The notes below the pieces were generated by a model, which saw only the letters and a program-made list of their open reading frames with translations, was not told the origin of the DNA and did no database searches. A stretch of DNA of 64,000 nucleotides from Ignavibacteria bacterium (GTDB taxonomy: Bacteria > Bacteroidota > Ignavibacteria > Ignavibacteriales > Ignavibacteriaceae), in contig JAUYAB010000005.1 in assembly GCA_030693705.1 (NCBI GenBank), positions 62,001 through 126,000 on the forward strand. Direction: 5' to 3'. The stretch's first letter is position 1. Each line of letters begins with the position of its first letter. Positions 8,560 through 17,245 of this stretch are shown here, piece after piece. A program made the translations under genes and the position numbers.

Positions 8560-9627
8560 ATGAAAAATTTACTTTACTCTTTTCTAAATCTGTTTTGGGG
8601 ATTGGAAGAAAATTCCGATCGCGAAATAGGTAAGCCCGAAAGAATCCTCGTGGTTCGGCAGCATAATCAACTTGGGGATTTACTTGCTTGTGTCTCGATT
8701 TTCCGGGCGATAAAAGAAAAATATCCTTCCACGGAGGTCTCGGTTATTGTTAGTCCCGCGAACAAAAATGCTCTGCACAAGAATAAATTTATCGATGAAC
8801 TTTTTGTATTTGACAAAAATAAATTACTTTCTTTTAGCTATCTGAAAAGTTTGCTTCGCTTTTTAAGAAAGAATTATGACCTTGCCGTAGTTCCCGTTAC
8901 CGTTTCAATTTCTTTCACAAGTAATTTGCTTTGCAGAATTGCGAATGCTAAAATCAGAATTGGTCCAAATTCCTTAAACGGAAAGATGAACGTTTCAGCT
9001 TTTTTATTTGATAGAAGAATAAATTTAGATTGGAGAAAATATCCCGATGCCAACGTTTCTGATTTTAGTCTTGATATTCTGAGACCATTCGGAATTACAA
9101 CGGATAATTTTAGTTCGGACATATCTTACGATGAAAAAGATGAATTGGAAGCGAAAGAATTTATTCAATCATTCGAACGAAAGCAAGGAAAAGTAATCGG
9201 ACTTCATGTAGGCGCAGGTAAACCGCCAAACCGTTGGTCGTACGAAAATTTTATTTCGTTAATAAATTTGCTTGAAGCCGGGTATCAACCGCTTATTTAT
9301 CTTACCGGCAGTTCAGATGATGTTGAGTTGATAGATGCAATCCTGCGCGGAATTATCCCCGAAACAAAACTCTTTTTAAATAAGGAGATTCCGGAAGTGG
9401 CAGCGCTCATCGCCCAAAGTGATCTTTTTATTACGAACGATACCGGAATTATGCACGTTGCCGGAACAACCAGCACTCCGCAGATATCGATCTTTGGTCC
9501 AACCAATCCGTTTAACTGGGCGCCGATCGGGAAGCAAAAACATTTCATCCGGCATTCGGATCTTATTAACGATGTTACCGTCGATGAAGTTTTTTCTTTG
9601 TGCAAAACACTGCTGTCAAAAGAGTAA
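8560..9627 (+). CDS. Glycosyltransferase family 9 (heptosyltransferase-like)
   Basis: Probably transfers a heptose or related sugar to the LPS core at the inner membrane. The 355 residues show the GT9 N-terminal block RILVVRQHNQLGDLLACVSI, the mid-protein NRWSYENF and the C-terminal nucleotide-sugar site with NDTGIMHVAG and FGPTNPFNWAP. No signal peptide or membrane helix is seen. It is co-transcribed with the DUF4834 gene upstream, and its TAA stop overlaps the next start (TAATG). Donor and acceptor cannot be assigned. Confidence 0.88.
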   Translation: MKNLLYSFLNLFWGLEENSDREIGKPERILVVRQHNQLGDLLACVSIFRAIKEKYPSTEVSVIVSPANKNALHKNKFIDELFVFDKNKLLSFSYLKSLLRFLRKNYDLAVVPVTVSISFTSNLLCRIANAKIRIGPNSLNGKMNVSAFLFDRRINLDWRKYPDANVSDFSLDILRPFGITTDNFSSDISYDEKDELEAKEFIQSFERKQGKVIGLHVGAGKPPNRWSYENFISLINLLEAGYQPLIYLTGSSDDVELIDAILRGIIPETKLFLNKEIPEVAALIAQSDLFITNDTGIMHVAGTTSTPQISIFGPTNPFNWAPIGKQKHFIRHSDLINDVTVDEVFSLCKTLLSKE

Positions 9628-10589
9628 TGGTCTTGGAAAATAATTCCACACACCACCAAGCTATTCTCGATATCGGATCGAATTCCTTCCACTTTGTAGT
9701 TTATCAAATCGAAAAAGATAAATCATTTTCTGTCGTTCTGAGAAAAAGAATTGTTTACCGGTTGGCTCTTCAAAAGAAAAATGGCAAATCTTTTTTATCC
9801 GAAGAAGATTATATTCAAGCAGAAAAGATCATTCTTGAACTAAATGAAATTGCAAAATCTTTTTCATGTACGATAACGGCGACCGCCACCAGTGCGGTTC
9901 GCGAATCAACAAATGTAAAAGAATTTTTATCGTACATTAAGCAAAATACGGGACTTCAAGTCGAAGTTATTTCTGGGGAGAGGGAAGCCATGCTGATTTA
10001 TAAAGCAATTTTATATTCAGATGCGGATGCACTTTTCAAAAATATTCTTTGTTTCGATATCGGTGGCGGCAGCACGGAATTCATTGTCGGAAGTAAAGGA
10101 AAGATTGTCTTTATAGAAAGTCTTAAACTTGGCGCAGTTCGTTTGTCATCGAGTTTTTTCCCCTCCGGAGAATTGGATGACGTCAAAATTAATCTGTGCC
10201 GCGATGCAATAACAAAAGAGGTGAGTGCGGCAAGTGGAAAACTTGTCTCGCACAAAGTTGATTTCGTTACCGGCAATTCGGGAACAATACACGCGGTTAA
10301 AAATCTTGCGATAGCTAATGCAGTTTCGTTAGCCATCGGCACCCCCAACCCTATTGTTTTAACAAGAGAAGAACTTGATAAAGTTGTTGAACTGCTGCTG
10401 ACGAAAAAGAGCATCGAGGAGAGAAAATCTTTGCCGGGGATTGAATTGGATAGAGCTGATGTTTTACCGGCTGGAGCGTTAATCTTGCAAATAATTTTCC
10501 ACGAACTGAAACTTTCGGAACTTCACTTATCTGATTATTCCATACGCGAAGGAAAATTGTTAGAGGTTCTCGAAGGTTATGAATCGTAA
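9627..10589 (+). CDS. Ppx/GppA family phosphatase
   Basis: A member of the exopolyphosphatase / guanosine pentaphosphatase family (actin-like ATPase fold), likely linked to polyphosphate or (p)ppGpp turnover. Motifs include LDIGSNSFHFVVY (phosphate loop 1), SAVRESTN and DIGGGSTEFIVG (phosphate loop 2). The start at 9627 is chosen because the ATG overlaps the preceding TAA stop (TAATG); the frame is open 9 codons further back to 9600 inside the GT9 gene. At 320 residues it matches the short, two-domain form without the C-terminal HD domain. Confidence 0.9.
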   Translation: MVLENNSTHHQAILDIGSNSFHFVVYQIEKDKSFSVVLRKRIVYRLALQKKNGKSFLSEEDYIQAEKIILELNEIAKSFSCTITATATSAVRESTNVKEFLSYIKQNTGLQVEVISGEREAMLIYKAILYSDADALFKNILCFDIGGGSTEFIVGSKGKIVFIESLKLGAVRLSSSFFPSGELDDVKINLCRDAITKEVSAASGKLVSHKVDFVTGNSGTIHAVKNLAIANAVSLAIGTPNPIVLTREELDKVVELLLTKKSIEERKSLPGIELDRADVLPAGALILQIIFHELKLSELHLSDYSIREGKLLEVLEGYES

Positions 10590-10631
10590 AATTGTTTTTT
10601 TCATCTTATCAACTAAAAAATAGGAGAAAAT

Positions 10632-11018
10632 ATGGCTTACTATAATTCAAAATCAGTTGATCTTTCTTTTGAGGATGCGATTGAAAAAGTTACCGAAGAA
10701 TTGAAAAAAGAAGGATTTGGAGTTCTAACAGAGATTGATGTTCAAGCGACTTTAAAGAAAAAATTGGATGTTGATTTCCGCAAATACAAAATTCTCGGCG
10801 CATGCAATCCGGCGTTTGCCTACAAAGCTCTGCAGGCTGAGGAGAATATTGGCGTATTGCTTCCTTGCAATTTTATTGTGCAGGAAAAAGTTGATGGCGG
10901 AGTGCAAATATCCGCTGTAAATCCGCTCGAATCGATGAAAGCTGTTGAAAACGAAGCGCTCGGATCAATTGCCGGAGAAGTTGCGGCACGCATTACCAAA
11001 GTGCTTGAAAATCTGTAA
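10632..11018 (+). CDS. DUF302 domain-containing protein
   Basis: A 128-residue cytoplasmic protein with the DUF302 layout: an N-terminal beta-alpha-beta segment (SFEDAIEKVTEELKKEGFG), the ID-x-Q-x-TLK stretch, and the YKILGACNPAFAYKAL and GVLLPCNFIVQE signatures with two conserved cysteines. The molecular function of the family is not established. A good Shine-Dalgarno (AGGAGA) precedes the ATG. A strong intrinsic terminator follows at 11038, so it closes the transcription unit that begins upstream. Confidence 0.88.
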   Translation: MAYYNSKSVDLSFEDAIEKVTEELKKEGFGVLTEIDVQATLKKKLDVDFRKYKILGACNPAFAYKALQAEENIGVLLPCNFIVQEKVDGGVQISAVNPLESMKAVENEALGSIAGEVAARITKVLENL

Positions 11019-11037
11019 GAATTAAGTCTAATTCTTT

Positions 11038-11080
11038 GCCGTAGCAGAAAATCTTCATAGGTTTGCTACGGCATTTTTAA
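11038..11080 (+). terminator. Rho-independent terminator after DUF302 gene
   Basis: The nine-base stem GCCGTAGCA (11038-11046) pairs perfectly with TGCTACGGC (11064-11072) over a 17-base loop and is followed by ATTTTTAATTT. Position and form fit an intrinsic terminator. Confidence 0.8.
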
Positions 11081-11090
11081 TTTAAATTAT

Positions 11091-12281
11091 TTGATTGGTC
11101 AAAACGAGTTGAAAAAAATATTTCTGAAGAAAAACGAAGAACGTAGAATTGTAAATGGGCATTTGTGGATTTTTAGTAACGAAATCTTTAAAATTGAAGG
11201 AGAACCGGATTCCGGCGATATTGTTGAGATTTACGACGCTAAAAATAATTTGCTCGGTGCCGGATTTTTTAACAAGAACTCACTTATAGCAGTTAGGTTA
11301 CTCTCGCACGGAATTGTTGGTGATTTAGAAATGTTTCTCCGTGACAAAATAAAATCAGCCTACGAATTGAGAAAAACTTTCTATCCGAATCGTAACTCTT
11401 TCAGAATGGTTTTTAGCGAAAGCGATTTTCTTCCCGGATTGATAATTGATAAGTATAACAACACTTTTGTTCTGCAAATTTATTCTGCCGGGATGGAGAA
11501 AAATGTTGGAACTATTGTTAAAATTTTAAAAGAAGATTTTGGAGCAGAAAATATTCTAACAAAGCACGAACCTTACTTCAGAAATTTAGAAGGGTTAAGT
11601 GAAGAGAACAGCATTCTTTTTGGAAATGCTGAAAATCAAATTATTTCAGATGGTTCGCTTCAATATGAGATTGATTTTGCGCAAGGGCAAAAAACCGGTT
11701 TTTACTTTGATCAATCGGATAATAGATTTTTTATTGAAAAAATCGCTTCCGGCAAAACTGTTTTAGACGCCTTTTGTAATTCCGGCGGATTCGGTTTGCA
11801 CGCTTTACAAGCGGGCGCAAACGATGTTACGTTTGTCGATTCTTCTGCTAACGAAATTGAAAAAACAAAAAGAAATTACGACTTGAATAAGTTGAGCGGA
11901 AAAACAGAATATGTTACCTGCGATGTTTTCGATTTTTTAGAAAAGGAAGTCGCCGACAAAAAACAATATGACGCTGTTTGTGTTGATCCTCCCGCATTCG
12001 CCAAAAACAAAAAGACTCTGAAAACGGCTGAAAAGGGATATGAAAAACTGAACAGATTAGCTCTTCAATTAATTTCCGATGGAGGTTATCTTGTTACTTC
12101 TTCATGTTCATTTCATCTGAAGAAAAGTGATTTTATCTCGGTGATTACAAGAGCGGCGTTAAAAGCGAATAAAACAATTCAGCTCATTCATTTTAACGAA
12201 GCTTCGCTCGATCACCCGAAACTTCCATCGATGGAAGAAACGTCTTACTTAAAATTTGCGGTTTTTAGAATTATCGGGTAA
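11091..12281 (+). CDS. Class I rRNA large subunit methyltransferase, RlmI-like
   Basis: A predicted SAM-dependent 23S rRNA cytosine-C5 methyltransferase of the RlmI (YccW) type. An N-terminal PUA RNA-binding domain (RRIVNGHLWIFSNEI), a central EEHYGAEN-like segment and a C-terminal Rossmann methyltransferase with VLDAFCNSGGFGLHAL (SAM loop), VDPPAFAKNKK and the catalytic SSCSFHL are seen. The 396-residue length is normal. The start is uncertain: TTG at 11091 immediately after the terminator gives the fullest N-terminus, a further TTG lies at 11109, and no ATG precedes the PUA domain. Monocistronic by position. Confidence 0.9.
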   Translation: MIGQNELKKIFLKKNEERRIVNGHLWIFSNEIFKIEGEPDSGDIVEIYDAKNNLLGAGFFNKNSLIAVRLLSHGIVGDLEMFLRDKIKSAYELRKTFYPNRNSFRMVFSESDFLPGLIIDKYNNTFVLQIYSAGMEKNVGTIVKILKEDFGAENILTKHEPYFRNLEGLSEENSILFGNAENQIISDGSLQYEIDFAQGQKTGFYFDQSDNRFFIEKIASGKTVLDAFCNSGGFGLHALQAGANDVTFVDSSANEIEKTKRNYDLNKLSGKTEYVTCDVFDFLEKEVADKKQYDAVCVDPPAFAKNKKTLKTAEKGYEKLNRLALQLISDGGYLVTSSCSFHLKKSDFISVITRAALKANKTIQLIHFNEASLDHPKLPSMEETSYLKFAVFRIIG

Positions 12282-12370
12282 AAAAATTTTTAATATTTCT
12301 TGCAACATTTTTAATTTAGTGTTCGTCTAATCTTAAAATAAATCAGAATTTCAACTAATGAGGTATCGAA

Positions 12371-13354
12371 TTGGATATAACGGTCTTAAACGAAAAAATT
12401 AAAGAAGAAAGCGCTTTTGTTGATTTATTAATGGTGGAGATCGGCAAGGTCATCGTTGGTCAAAAAGCGATGGTCGAACGATTGGTGATCGGATTGCTCG
12501 GGAACGGGCACATTTTGCTCGAAGGTGTTCCCGGATTGGCAAAAACGCTAGCGATCAAATCACTTGCCTCCGCGATGAAAGCAAAATTTCAACGCATTCA
12601 GTTTACGCCTGATCTGCTTCCGGCTGATATTATCGGTACGCAAATCTATAATCAGAAGGATGGGAATTTTTTCATCCGCAAAGGACCAATTTTTTCAAAT
12701 TTTATTTTAGCAGATGAAATTAACCGCGCTCCCGCCAAAGTTCAAAGCGCTTTACTCGAAGCGATGCAGGAACGACAAGTAACGATTGGAGAAACAACTT
12801 TTAAACTTGAAGAACCGTTTTTAGTTCTTGCAACTCAAAATCCGATTGAGCAGGAAGGAACCTATCCTTTACCTGAAGCTCAAGTTGATAGATTTATGTT
12901 GAAAGTAAAAATAACTTATCCGCAGAGAGACGAAGAAATCAAGATCATGCGGCAAAATGTTTCGGCTGTTGAGAACAAAATTAATCCGGTAGTTTCTTCC
13001 CAGGATATTCTAAAAGGAAGAGATCTTTTGCAGCAAATTTACATGGATGAAAAAATTGAGAAATATATTCTTGATATTGTTTTTGCGACTCGAACTCCAA
13101 AAGATTTTAATCTTGATAAACTCACCGATTTGATCAGCTACGGCGCATCTCCGCGAGCTTCTATCAATCTGGCAATTGCAAGCCGCGCGATGGCATTTAT
13201 TAAAAGACGCGGTTACGTAATTCCCGAAGATGTTCGAACAATCGCTTACGATGTTTTACGCCACAGAATCGCTGTAACCTATGAAGCCGAGGCAGAAGAA
13301 ATTACTTCGGAAAATATTATTAGTGAAATCTTAAACAAAGTTGAAGTTCCTTAA
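12371..13354 (+). CDS. MoxR-type AAA+ ATPase of the bat operon
   Basis: An AAA+ ATPase of the MoxR family, expected to act as a chaperone for the VWA proteins encoded downstream. The 327 residues have Walker A GVPGLAKT (residues 52-59), Walker B LADEINRAP, sensor 1 LATQNPIEQEGTYPLPEAQ and the C-terminal lid with SYGASPRASI. It begins with TTG at 12371. It is the first gene of a MoxR-DUF58-batA-B-C-D-E series. The gap to the next gene contains a short dispersed repeat (13371-13388). Confidence 0.93.
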   Translation: MDITVLNEKIKEESAFVDLLMVEIGKVIVGQKAMVERLVIGLLGNGHILLEGVPGLAKTLAIKSLASAMKAKFQRIQFTPDLLPADIIGTQIYNQKDGNFFIRKGPIFSNFILADEINRAPAKVQSALLEAMQERQVTIGETTFKLEEPFLVLATQNPIEQEGTYPLPEAQVDRFMLKVKITYPQRDEEIKIMRQNVSAVENKINPVVSSQDILKGRDLLQQIYMDEKIEKYILDIVFATRTPKDFNLDKLTDLISYGASPRASINLAIASRAMAFIKRRGYVIPEDVRTIAYDVLRHRIAVTYEAEAEEITSENIISEILNKVEVP

Positions 13355-13370
13355 ATAAAATGATCTGCAA

Positions 13371-13388
13371 TCAACAATCAACTAACAA
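13371..13388 (+). repeat. Dispersed 18-nt repeat, copy 1
   Basis: TCAACAATCAACTAACAA lies between the MoxR and DUF58 genes. The identical 18 bases occur again at 27190-27207 inside a T9SS-protein gene, 14 kb away. It is built of CAATCAAC-like words, suggesting a simple interspersed repeat family. Confidence 0.6.
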
Positions 13389-13391
13389 AAC

Positions 13392-14267
13392 ATGTTAACA
13401 AAAGAACTTCTTAAAAAAGTAAGACAAATTGAAATCCGCACCAGGGGTTTGGTGAACCAGGTTTTTTCCGGCGAATACCATTCGGTATTTAAGGGAATGG
13501 GAATGGAGTTTTCGGAAGTCCGCGAATACCAAATTGGCGATGACGTTCGCAATATTGATTGGAACGTCTCAGCTCGATTCGGTCACCCGTTTATTAAAAT
13601 ATTTGAAGAAGAACGCGAACTTACCGTAATATTGATTGTTGATTTAAGCGGATCTCAATACTTCGGAAGCTCTGCTTCAACCAAACAGCAAATAGCTGCA
13701 GAAATAAGCGCCATTCTCGCTTTTTCTGCATTGAAGAATAACGATAAAGTCGGGCTTATTTTGTTCACAGACAAAATTGAAAAATTTATTCCGCCGAAAA
13801 AATCAAAATCGCACACGCTGCGGATAATAAGTGAACTTCTTTCATTTTCACCTTCCGGCAAAGGAACAAATATTAGCGGAGCTTTGGAATATTTTAATAA
13901 AGCAATAAAGAAAAGAAGCATCGCATTTCTCATTTCGGATTTTCAAGACAAGGGTTACGATAAAATTTTGCGCATCGTTGGTAAGAAACATGATTTTATC
14001 GGAATAACTTTAATAGACGAGCGTGAACAAAAAATTCCACCGATGGGATTAGTTCGTTTTATTGATCCTGAATCCGGGAAAGAAAAAACATTGGATACAG
14101 GTGATGCGTCGTTTCAATTTTGGCTGCATCATCAAAGAGAAAAATTCCGGGCAGAGCAGAATGCCCTTTTTGTTTCAAGCAAACTTGACGGCATCACAAT
14201 TAACACAAAAGAATCATATATTAAACCGTTGGTAAATTTTTTCAGAATGCGTGAGAAACGATGGTAA
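13392..14267 (+). CDS. DUF58 domain-containing protein of the bat operon
   Basis: A 291-residue cytoplasmic protein with the DUF58 signature GDDVRNIDWNVSARFG near residues 49-64 and a degenerate VWA region with DLSGS (MIDAS-like). DUF58 proteins accompany MoxR ATPases and are thought to form part of a membrane-associated complex with BatA/BatB. No membrane helix is seen. Its end overlaps the next gene by 7 bp. Confidence 0.9.
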   Translation: MLTKELLKKVRQIEIRTRGLVNQVFSGEYHSVFKGMGMEFSEVREYQIGDDVRNIDWNVSARFGHPFIKIFEEERELTVILIVDLSGSQYFGSSASTKQQIAAEISAILAFSALKNNDKVGLILFTDKIEKFIPPKKSKSHTLRIISELLSFSPSGKGTNISGALEYFNKAIKKRSIAFLISDFQDKGYDKILRIVGKKHDFIGITLIDEREQKIPPMGLVRFIDPESGKEKTLDTGDASFQFWLHHQREKFRAEQNALFVSSKLDGITINTKESYIKPLVNFFRMREKRW

Positions 14268-15202
14268 AGCGGGTTAGTTTAATTTTTATCTTTCTCTTTT
14301 TTGCTTCATTTACTTTTTCACAGGTAAAAAGCAAGGTTTCGGTTGATTCAACAAATTATTTGGTCGGCGATTATATCAACTATTTAGTTGAACTTTCAGC
14401 TCCGAAGAATGTGGAATTCTTTTTCCCGGCAATTAAAGATTCACTGAACAAACTCGATTTAGTTGAACAACTTCCTCTTCAAAAGAAAGAAGAGAATGGA
14501 AAGAATATTTTTCTTTATCATTTTATTTTAGCCGGATTCGATTCCGGTGCTGCGACGATTCCATCATACTTAATTCCTTACAAAACTAAAAATGATACTG
14601 CCTTTTCAACAATTGCGACCGACTCAATCAATCTTGTTATTCATACTCTTCCGGTTGATACGACTAAAGAAGCAAGAGATATTAAAGAGCCGATTGTTAT
14701 TCCATTTAATTGGCTGCAATTGTTACTGTGGATATTGGGCATCGCTTTGGTTGTGGCATTGTTTTATTTCGTTTACAAAAAATATTTCAAACGAAAAGAA
14801 CATGATGAACAGATAATTGAAATTCAAGTTCCGCCATACGACATTGCATTAAATGCACTCGGTGAATTGGAAGCGAAAAAACTCTGGCAGAGTGGTAAAG
14901 TAAAAGAATATCATACGGAAATAACAGAGATTATCCGCACCTATTTTGAAAAGCGATTTTCTCTTCCGGCTTTGGAATTAACAACGGATGAAACTCTCGA
15001 AGTTTTGAAACACAAAAGTGAAACTGCCGGGATAATTCCTCTTACAAAAGAATTTTTGCAGAACGCAGATATGGTGAAATTCGCAAAGTTTGTTCCACTG
15101 AATGAAATAAATGAAGCGATGATCAAACAGGCGCGACAAATTGTTACTGTAACAATTCCTATTTCGAAACCGGAACAAAATGGGGAAGAGCAGCATGTTT
15201 AA
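14261..15202 (+). CDS. Membrane protein of the bat operon, BatD/DUF4381-like
   Basis: A 313-residue protein with a signal peptide (cleavage near FTFSQ, residue 21), a beta-rich periplasmic region of about 120 residues, one membrane helix (about residues 147-171) and a cytoplasmic C-terminal half with IIRTYFEKRFSLPALELTTDE, a segment also found in BatD C-termini. It occupies the position between DUF58 and batA seen in related bat operons. It overlaps both neighbours. It may be a half-size paralogue of BatD; the function is otherwise unknown. Confidence 0.7.
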   Translation: MVKRVSLIFIFLFFASFTFSQVKSKVSVDSTNYLVGDYINYLVELSAPKNVEFFFPAIKDSLNKLDLVEQLPLQKKEENGKNIFLYHFILAGFDSGAATIPSYLIPYKTKNDTAFSTIATDSINLVIHTLPVDTTKEARDIKEPIVIPFNWLQLLLWILGIALVVALFYFVYKKYFKRKEHDEQIIEIQVPPYDIALNALGELEAKKLWQSGKVKEYHTEITEIIRTYFEKRFSLPALELTTDETLEVLKHKSETAGIIPLTKEFLQNADMVKFAKFVPLNEINEAMIKQARQIVTVTIPISKPEQNGEEQHV

Positions 15203-16193
15203 TAGCGGAATTACTTTCGCATATCCCATTGTGCTTTGGCTATTACTGCTGTTGCCGCTGTTTGTGTTTCTTTACTATAAGAAGTTTAAAAATGTTGAAC
15301 CGGCGATCGTATATTCGAACCTAAATCTTTTTGAAAAGAGAAAAAGAAGCTGGAAAGAAAAATTATCCGATACACCGCTTTTTTTACGGCTGATCGTATT
15401 CATTGTTTTAATAATTGCCCTTGCACGTCCGCAAAGTTTTTCCAGCGGAGAAAATGTTTACACCGAAGGAATTGATGTTGTTCTTGTGCTTGATATTTCG
15501 GGAAGTATGCTTGCAGAAGATTTTCGACCGAACAGGATGGAAGCTGCAAAAAAAATTACACAGGATTTTATCTCCGGCAGAACATCGGATCAAATTGGAC
15601 TGGTAATTTTTTCCCGCGACGCTTTTACTCAATGCCCATTAACAATTGATTATGCCGTACTCAAAAATCTTCTTCAAGAAGTGAAGAGCGGAATGATTGA
15701 AGACGGAACTGCCATTGGTAACGCGATTGCAAACGGTGTAAATCGATTAAAAGATTCCAAAGCAAAAAGCAAAGTGATGATCCTTCTTACAGACGGCGTA
15801 AGTAATGCCGGTGAAGTTGATCCTTTAACAGCGGCGGATATTGCAAAAAAATATGGAATAAGAGTTTACACAATCGGCATTGGAACTATGGGACAAGCGC
15901 CTTATCCGTTCCAAACGCCATTCGGGATTCGTTATCAAATGGTTCCGGTAGAAATTGATGAAGCGGTACTTCGCTCGATTGCGCAAACAACGGACGGTAA
16001 ATATTATCGTGCAACCGGAAATAAAAAATTAGAAGAAATTTATCAAGCAATTGATAAACTTGAAAAAACAAAATTTGAAGTGACTTCATATAAAAATAAA
16101 AAAGAACTCTACTTCCCGTGGCTTTGGATCGGGTTAATCTTGTTGTTTGTTGAGCTGAGTTTATCAAAAACAATTTTTAGAAAATTGCCTTAA
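15195..16193 (+). CDS. batA: BatA: VWA-domain inner-membrane protein
   Basis: A VWA protein of the Bat complex, first described in Bacteroides aerotolerance. It has an N-terminal helix (residues 9-27), a second (63-77), a VWA domain starting at residue 94 with an intact MIDAS DISGS (100-104), and a C-terminal helix near 312-330. The ATG at 15195 is chosen because GGGGAAGAG lies 5-13 bases upstream; an in-frame start at 15180 would be longer by five residues. It overlaps the previous gene by 8 bp. BatB follows after 17 bp. Confidence 0.93.
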   Translation: MFNSGITFAYPIVLWLLLLLPLFVFLYYKKFKNVEPAIVYSNLNLFEKRKRSWKEKLSDTPLFLRLIVFIVLIIALARPQSFSSGENVYTEGIDVVLVLDISGSMLAEDFRPNRMEAAKKITQDFISGRTSDQIGLVIFSRDAFTQCPLTIDYAVLKNLLQEVKSGMIEDGTAIGNAIANGVNRLKDSKAKSKVMILLTDGVSNAGEVDPLTAADIAKKYGIRVYTIGIGTMGQAPYPFQTPFGIRYQMVPVEIDEAVLRSIAQTTDGKYYRATGNKKLEEIYQAIDKLEKTKFEVTSYKNKKELYFPWLWIGLILLFVELSLSKTIFRKLP

Positions 16194-16210
16194 AGGAAAA
16201 GAAAATTTTT

Positions 16211-17245
16211 ATGTTTCGATTTGCTCATCCGGAATATTTGCACATGCTCTACCTTTTACCGGTATTAGCGGTGTTCTATTTCTTTTATTTGAAGAAGAAG
16301 AAATCGCTTTTGAAGAAATTTGCCGATGAACGAATCCATGAAGTTTTATTCGGAATAAAAAGTTTTTACAAAGAATCGATCAAATTTGGATTTGTAGTTT
16401 TTGCAATTGCGCTGCTCATCCTTTCCTTAGCTCGTCCGCAAATAGGGAACCGTGTAGAAGAAGTGAAGCAAATTGGCATCGATGTTTTCATTCTCCTTGA
16501 TGTTTCAGCGAGCATGAAAGCGGAAGATTTGAAACCGAGCAGATTGGAAAAAGCTAAAAATGAAATCGCCACATTAATTAGAAAATTGCAAGGTGACAGA
16601 ATCGGCTTGATTATTTTTGCGGGCGATGCATACGTACAATTTCCACTTACTACTGATTACTCAGCGGCGAATCTTTTTCTTTCAACTGTTGATGTGAACT
16701 CAATTCCCCAGCAGGGAACAGCGATTGCGTCAGCGATTAATCTGGCAGCCAAATCTTTTGATCCCAAAGCGGCGACAAAAAAAGTTATGGTTATCATCAC
16801 CGACGGCGAAGACCATGAAGGTGATATTGACAGCGCAGTTAAAGATGCCGCCGATAAAGAGATTTTAGTTTATACAATTGGTATGGGTTCTCCTTCCGGC
16901 GCACCGATTCCGGTTTATGATAGCAACAATAATCAAGTTGGATTTAAACAGGACGCAAACGGCTCAACAGTTTTAACCAAACTTGATGAGACAACCCTTC
17001 AGCAAATTGCATCCAAAGGAGGCGGCAAGTATTATTTGTCTTCGAGTTATCAGAATGAGTTGGATTTAATTTATAAAGATCTTTCTTCCCTTGAAAAATC
17101 CGAATACGGTTCAAAGAGAATAACAGATTATGATGACAAATATTTTTACTTCCTTATTCCGGCGCTGTTGCTTCTGGCTTTTGAATTATTCCTTACGGAA
17201 CGGAAATCGAAATTATTAATGCAAATTTTAAAACGAAATGTATAG
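16211..17245 (+). CDS. batB: BatB: VWA-domain inner-membrane protein
   Basis: Paralogue and likely partner of BatA. The 344 residues have helices near 11-27 and 59-74, a VWA domain with MIDAS DVSAS (residues 97-101) in which the glycine is replaced by alanine, a second metal-site region ITDGEDHEGD, and a final helix around 312-328. An AAAGGAAAAG Shine-Dalgarno-like stretch precedes the ATG. Its stop is followed directly by the batC ATG. Confidence 0.93.
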   Translation: MFRFAHPEYLHMLYLLPVLAVFYFFYLKKKKSLLKKFADERIHEVLFGIKSFYKESIKFGFVVFAIALLILSLARPQIGNRVEEVKQIGIDVFILLDVSASMKAEDLKPSRLEKAKNEIATLIRKLQGDRIGLIIFAGDAYVQFPLTTDYSAANLFLSTVDVNSIPQQGTAIASAINLAAKSFDPKAATKKVMVIITDGEDHEGDIDSAVKDAADKEILVYTIGMGSPSGAPIPVYDSNNNQVGFKQDANGSTVLTKLDETTLQQIASKGGGKYYLSSSYQNELDLIYKDLSSLEKSEYGSKRITDYDDKYFYFLIPALLLLAFELFLTERKSKLLMQILKRNV

